In this document: positions 50,069 through 52,920 of the stretch, piece after piece | How the letters are laid out: each line of letters begins with the position of its first letter | Position numbering within the stretch: the first letter of the stretch is position 1 | NCBI GenBank assembly: GCA_947625905.1 | Contig: CANQQJ010000026.1 | Coordinates: 1 to 52,920 of the forward strand | Length of the DNA: 52,920 nt | From: an uncultured Clostridia bacterium | GTDB taxonomy: Bacteria > Bacillota > Clostridia > Monoglobales > Monoglobaceae | Reading direction: 5' to 3' | Program-made: the position numbers and the translations under genes | Notes under the pieces: generated by a model | Databases searched by the model: none | What the model saw: the letters and a program-made list of their open reading frames with translations, nothing else | What the model was told of the DNA's origin: nothing

Positions 50069-50558
50069 AATATATGCCTCCTTCGTCACGTCACAAATTT
50101 CTCCGCTTATCGCAAAAGCCATATGCGGCTTTTGCTCATCGCTGCGAATTTGTTCCTTCTTCCCAAAAACGCAAGCGTTTTCGGGATCCCTTTTTTGCGC
50201 TTTATTGGCGTTTTGTGGTAGCTATTTATATGCTTTGTTGCTAATTTTCGTTTTGGCTCGCCTTTGCCTCCCCTGCCGTAAGCTGGGGGCAAAGATGGGC
50301 GCCCCCTCGGGGATAATCAGCAAGCTTGCTTGCGGGTTCAAAGCTATCTTTCAAAATTGCTTGCAATTTTGACCAAGAGCTTCCTTAATGCTGTCGGGCA
50401 ACGCCCGACTGAGGGGGGAGCCTAGTCACTACGTTCCCACCTCCGTCTGCGGCAAGCCGCAGCCACCTCCTCCCGGGGCGAGGCAAACCCATACGTTCGC
50501 GGGAATATGCGAATGAATTTCGCCAAATCAACTCCGCGTAATCACTATTCGCTAATTA
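50069..50558. repeat. Palindrome-rich region upstream of mmdA
   Basis: There is no gene here. Several perfect hairpins are present: GCAAAAGCC-N6-GGCTTTTGC (50112-50135), AAAACGC/GCGTTTT around 50166-50181 and CAAAATTGC-TT-GCAATTTTG (50352-50371). A partial two-armed repeat follows with GTCGGGC-AAC-GCCCGAC (50393-50409), the TAGTC...ACGTT box and CACCTCCTCCCGGG. It ends in TATTCGCTAATTACTAATC boxes that overlap the 3' end of the next gene. The hairpins nearest mmdA lie in its leader on the minus strand and could affect its expression. I see no convincing promoter. Confidence 0.7.
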
Positions 50559-51389
50559 CTAATCACTACGTTTGTAGCGCGGTTTCTTCTTCGGGCGTGC
50601 GGGCGCGGGTCTGCGCCGCTTAGCCGCCTTCTCGCCGTATATATAACGGCTCTTCTCTCGGGACGACACCTTGCCGGTGCCTATCTTTTTAAGCATGTTG
50701 ACCTCAGACTCCGAAAGTCTGCGCCATTTGCCGAGCGGCAGATGTCCCAGCGCAAGCCCCGCCTCGCGGGTGCGCTTGAGGCGTTTGACTATGCAGCCCG
50801 TTGCCTCGAACATCTTCCTCACCTGACGGTTCCTGCCCTCGTGGATAGTGATCTCGATTTTGGTTCCCAGCTGCGTCGCGCCCAGCACCGAAACCTCGGC
50901 GGGGGCGGTGCGGCGGCCGTCGATCACGACTCCGTTTCTGAGCCGCGTTATGGTCTGCATATCTATCTTGCCGGTCACCTCGGCGATGTACGTCTTTTCA
51001 ACATTATTCTTCGGGTGGGTGATCCTGTAGGTCAAATCGCCGTCATTGGTGAGCAGCAGCAGCCCCTCGGTCTCGTAATCCAGCCTTCCGACCGGATATA
51101 TCCTGTCGGGAATGTCGCTGACAAGGTCCATCACGGTGTCGCGCTCCTTGTCGTCGCTGACCGTGGTGACGAATCCCGCGGGCTTGTTGAGCATGATATA
51201 AACGAGCTTACGCGCCGGACGGACTTCCTCCCCGTCCACCGTCACAACGTCTCGGTCTTCCTCGACCTTGACGCCCATCTCGGTGACGGTCTCACCGTTT
51301 ATGGCAACTCTGCCGCTTTTTATGATTTCCTCGCTGCCGCGCCGCGATGCCACGCCGCAGTCCGCGAGATACTTTTGCAGTCTGACCAT
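50559..51389 (-). CDS. rluB: RluB/RsuA-family rRNA pseudouridine synthase
   Basis: The protein has 276 residues from ATG 51389. Ten upstream codons are open but lack a site. An N-terminal S4 RNA-binding domain (about 1-60, RLQKYLADCGVASRRGSEEI) is followed by the synthase domain with catalytic aspartate D104 in PVGRLDYETEGLLLLT and the family motifs TYIAEVTGKI and IHEGRNRQVRKMFEATG. The C-terminus is a basic tail (AAKRRRPAPARPKKKPR). It converts a uridine of 23S (or 16S) rRNA to pseudouridine. The last codons and the stop (YKRSD) fall in a repeat box. Confidence 0.92.
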   Translation of the reverse strand: MVRLQKYLADCGVASRRGSEEIIKSGRVAINGETVTEMGVKVEEDRDVVTVDGEEVRPARKLVYIMLNKPAGFVTTVSDDKERDTVMDLVSDIPDRIYPVGRLDYETEGLLLLTNDGDLTYRITHPKNNVEKTYIAEVTGKIDMQTITRLRNGVVIDGRRTAPAEVSVLGATQLGTKIEITIHEGRNRQVRKMFEATGCIVKRLKRTREAGLALGHLPLGKWRRLSESEVNMLKKIGTGKVSSREKSRYIYGEKAAKRRRPAPARPKKKPRYKRSD

Positions 51390-51454
51390 AAAAATCCCCG
51401 TTCCGCGCTTTTGACGCAAAAATCAAAAGCGTCTTAAAAACACATTTGTGGTAT

Positions 51455-51483
51455 ATTATAACTCATTTTCGCCTCAAATTCAA
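51455..51483 (-). promoter_or_regulatory. Sigma-A promoter of rluB
   Basis: On the minus strand TTGAAT (51478-51483), a 17-base spacer and TATAAT (51455-51460) lie about 65 bases before the rluB start. Confidence 0.7.
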
Positions 51484-51496
51484 CACGAACCGAGGC

Positions 51497-51531
51497 AAAA
51501 AAATAACCGATTATATTTCACAAAATCGGCT
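51497..51531 (-). terminator. Terminator of the MATE transporter gene
   Basis: On the minus strand AGCCGATT (51524-51531) pairs with AATCGGTT (51505-51512) with one G-T pair, followed by A and seven T (51497-51503). It lies 50 bases after the MATE stop and before the rluB promoter. Confidence 0.7.
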
Positions 51532-51580
51532 ATCTATTAGTATTTTTGTATAATTTTTAACAAATCGGTTTTTATTCATT

Positions 51581-52920
51581 TTATTCCTTAAAAGGAATAC
51601 CGAGCTTTTTGAAGGTTCGGGCAAGGAACACGAAGCACAGCACGACGGCGGCTATCTCGGCGATAGGGAGCGACCACCATATAAGCTCGAGCCTGCCAAG
51701 CAGCGACAGCAAGTACGCCGCGGGCGCCAGAATAACCAGCTGCCTTGATACCGAGACCATAAGCGAATACAGTCCCTGGCCCAGAGCCTGAAGCACCGAC
51801 AGCGAAACTATGCTGAAGCCCGCCGCCAAAAAGCTTATGCTGATTATGCGCAGCGCGGGCACGCCCATAGCCGTCATCTCGGGCGAGGCGTTGAACATCC
51901 ACAAAAGCTGCCTCGGGAAGATCTGGAATATCAGAAATCCTATGAGCATCGCCGCCATGGCGTATGTAATGCTGAGACGCATGGTCTTTATAATCCTGGG
52001 ATATTTTTTCGCGCCGTAGTTGTAGGCTATTATCGGCACCATACCGTTGTTCAGGCCGAATATCGGCATGAATATAAAGCTGTTCAGCTTGAAGTACACG
52101 CCGTACACCGCGGTGGCGGTCGAGGTGAACGCGATAAGTATCTTGTTCATGATAAACGTCGTGAGCGAGGATATCGCCATCATCAGTATAGAGGGCAGGC
52201 CCACCTTGTAGATATTGGCGATAATGTCGAGCCTGGGCAGCATTTTCTTTAAGCTGAACTTCAGCTCCTTGTTGACCTTTATGTTGAAAACGACCGTCAG
52301 CAGCATGGCGATTATCTGGCCCATAACGGTGGCGGCGGCCGCTCCGGTAACGCCCATTGCGGGCAGGCCGAACTTGCCGAAAATGAATATCGGGTCGAAT
52401 ATTATGTTTATGACCGCGCCGATACCCTGGGTTATCATGGTGTATATCGTCTTGCCGGTCGCCTGGAGCAGCCTCTCGCCCATTATCTGACCGAACAGTC
52501 CGAACGAGAATATCGTGACGACGCTCATGTACTGATAGCCGTACTGCACGATTTGGGGATCGCTCGTCTGTATTGTGAAAAACTTGTGCGACAGCGTGAG
52601 CCCGACAACAAGAATGACAAGCCAGTTGACGACCGCCAGAAAAACGCTGACGCTGGCGGCCTTGTTCGCGGTCTTAAAATCCTTCGCTCCCAAGGATTTG
52701 GACACGAACGAGTTGACTCCCACTCCCGTGCCGCTCGCGATCGAGATCATAAGATTCTGGACCGGGAACGCCAGCGACACGGCGGTCAGAGCGTTCTCGT
52801 TGATCTGCGCCACGAATATGCTGTCAACTATGTTATAGAGCGCCTGTACGAGCATCGAAATGATGATAGGGAGCGACATGGTGATAAGCAGCCGATTGAC
52901 CGGCATAACACCATGTCGCT
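51581..52920 (-). CDS. MATE-family efflux transporter, 5' end beyond the window
   Basis: There are 441 residues visible from the MPVNRLLITMSLPIIISMLV segment, with 12 hydrophobic segments, the full MATE core. Typical features are ALYNIVDSIFVA in helix 1, NENALTAVSLAFPVQ, GTGVGVNSFVSKSLGAKD and the GLNNGMVPIIAYNYGAK repeat at the start of the second half. The codons before this methionine (RHGV) stay open to the window edge. Family members commonly begin with a few residues before MPVN, so the true start probably lies outside. It exports drugs or metabolites using Na+ or H+ gradients. Confidence 0.92.
   Translation of the reverse strand, partial: RHGVMPVNRLLITMSLPIIISMLVQALYNIVDSIFVAQINENALTAVSLAFPVQNLMISIASGTGVGVNSFVSKSLGAKDFKTANKAASVSVFLAVVNWLVILVVGLTLSHKFFTIQTSDPQIVQYGYQYMSVVTIFSFGLFGQIMGERLLQATGKTIYTMITQGIGAVINIIFDPIFIFGKFGLPAMGVTGAAAATVMGQIIAMLLTVVFNIKVNKELKFSLKKMLPRLDIIANIYKVGLPSILMMAISSLTTFIMNKILIAFTSTATAVYGVYFKLNSFIFMPIFGLNNGMVPIIAYNYGAKKYPRIIKTMRLSITYAMAAMLIGFLIFQIFPRQLLWMFNASPEMTAMGVPALRIISISFLAAGFSIVSLSVLQALGQGLYSLMVSVSRQLVILAPAAYLLSLLGRLELIWWSLPIAEIAAVVLCFVFLARTFKKLGIPFKE

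Noticed and set aside
1-52920. tRNA or rRNA genes, a replication origin or an attachment site
   Set aside because: I looked for cloverleaf ends, conserved rRNA stretches, DnaA-box clusters and direct repeats bracketing the accessory region and saw none I could support by eye.

Overview
The window looks like a chromosomal piece of an anaerobic, gut-type member of the Bacillota (Clostridia, probably Oscillospirales-like). This is inferred from strong AGGAGG-type ribosome-binding sites, LplB/YtcP-type sugar ABC permeases, S-layer-homology (SLH) surface proteins, a sodium-pumping decarboxylase set, a BlaI/M56 sensor pair and dense palindromic intergenic repeats. No rRNA, tRNA, CRISPR array or intact insertion sequence was found.

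Region 1 (1-6744) is AT-rich accessory DNA full of broken genes: a DUF4417 gene with two frameshifts and a stop and a possible toxin-like tail, fragments typical of conjugative or phage elements, an intact SWIM zinc-finger protein, and an AbiE-type toxin-antitoxin operon. The antitoxin of that operon is intact under a near-perfect promoter with an operator-like palindrome. The toxin is frameshifted.

Region 2 (6745-33079) is a glycan-use locus, nearly all on the minus strand. In transcription order it holds a GH127-like beta-L-arabinofuranosidase, a 2628-residue modular SLH protein, an 879-residue SLH protein, a 1474-residue secreted BNR/Asp-box protein, two ABC permeases and their solute-binding lipoprotein, a NanA/DapA-family aldolase, a YgjV-like membrane protein and a GH36 alpha-galactosidase. 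Two AraC-type regulators lie at the upstream end. Surface proteins would bind and trim a galactose/arabinose-containing (possibly sialylated) glycan, the ABC system would import the products, and cytoplasmic enzymes would finish degradation. The ABC ATPase is not encoded here.

Region 3 (33080-43620) holds a PnuC-like vitamin transporter with a hairpin around its ribosome-binding site, then a BlaI repressor with two operators and an M56 (BlaR1-like) membrane metallopeptidase. The extracellular part of the peptidase is not a penicillin-binding domain but a small domain of about 100 residues. A separate secreted 124-residue protein downstream is a paralogue of that domain. Three paralogous secreted SLH proteins sharing a C-terminal PRIT(T/S) tail follow. 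They are separated by long arrays of palindromic repeats whose hairpin arms covary between copies.

Region 4 (43625-52920) holds an Rpn-type nuclease, then a minus-strand operon for a biotin-dependent, Na+-coupled decarboxylase or transcarboxylase (MmdA, OadG-like, biotin carrier, OadB, OadA), an RluB-type pseudouridine synthase whose stop codon lies in a repeat box, and a MATE transporter cut by the window edge.

The most novel-looking material is the BlaI/M56 pair with its new sensor domain and secreted paralogue beside the SLH cluster, and the covarying palindromic repeat family.
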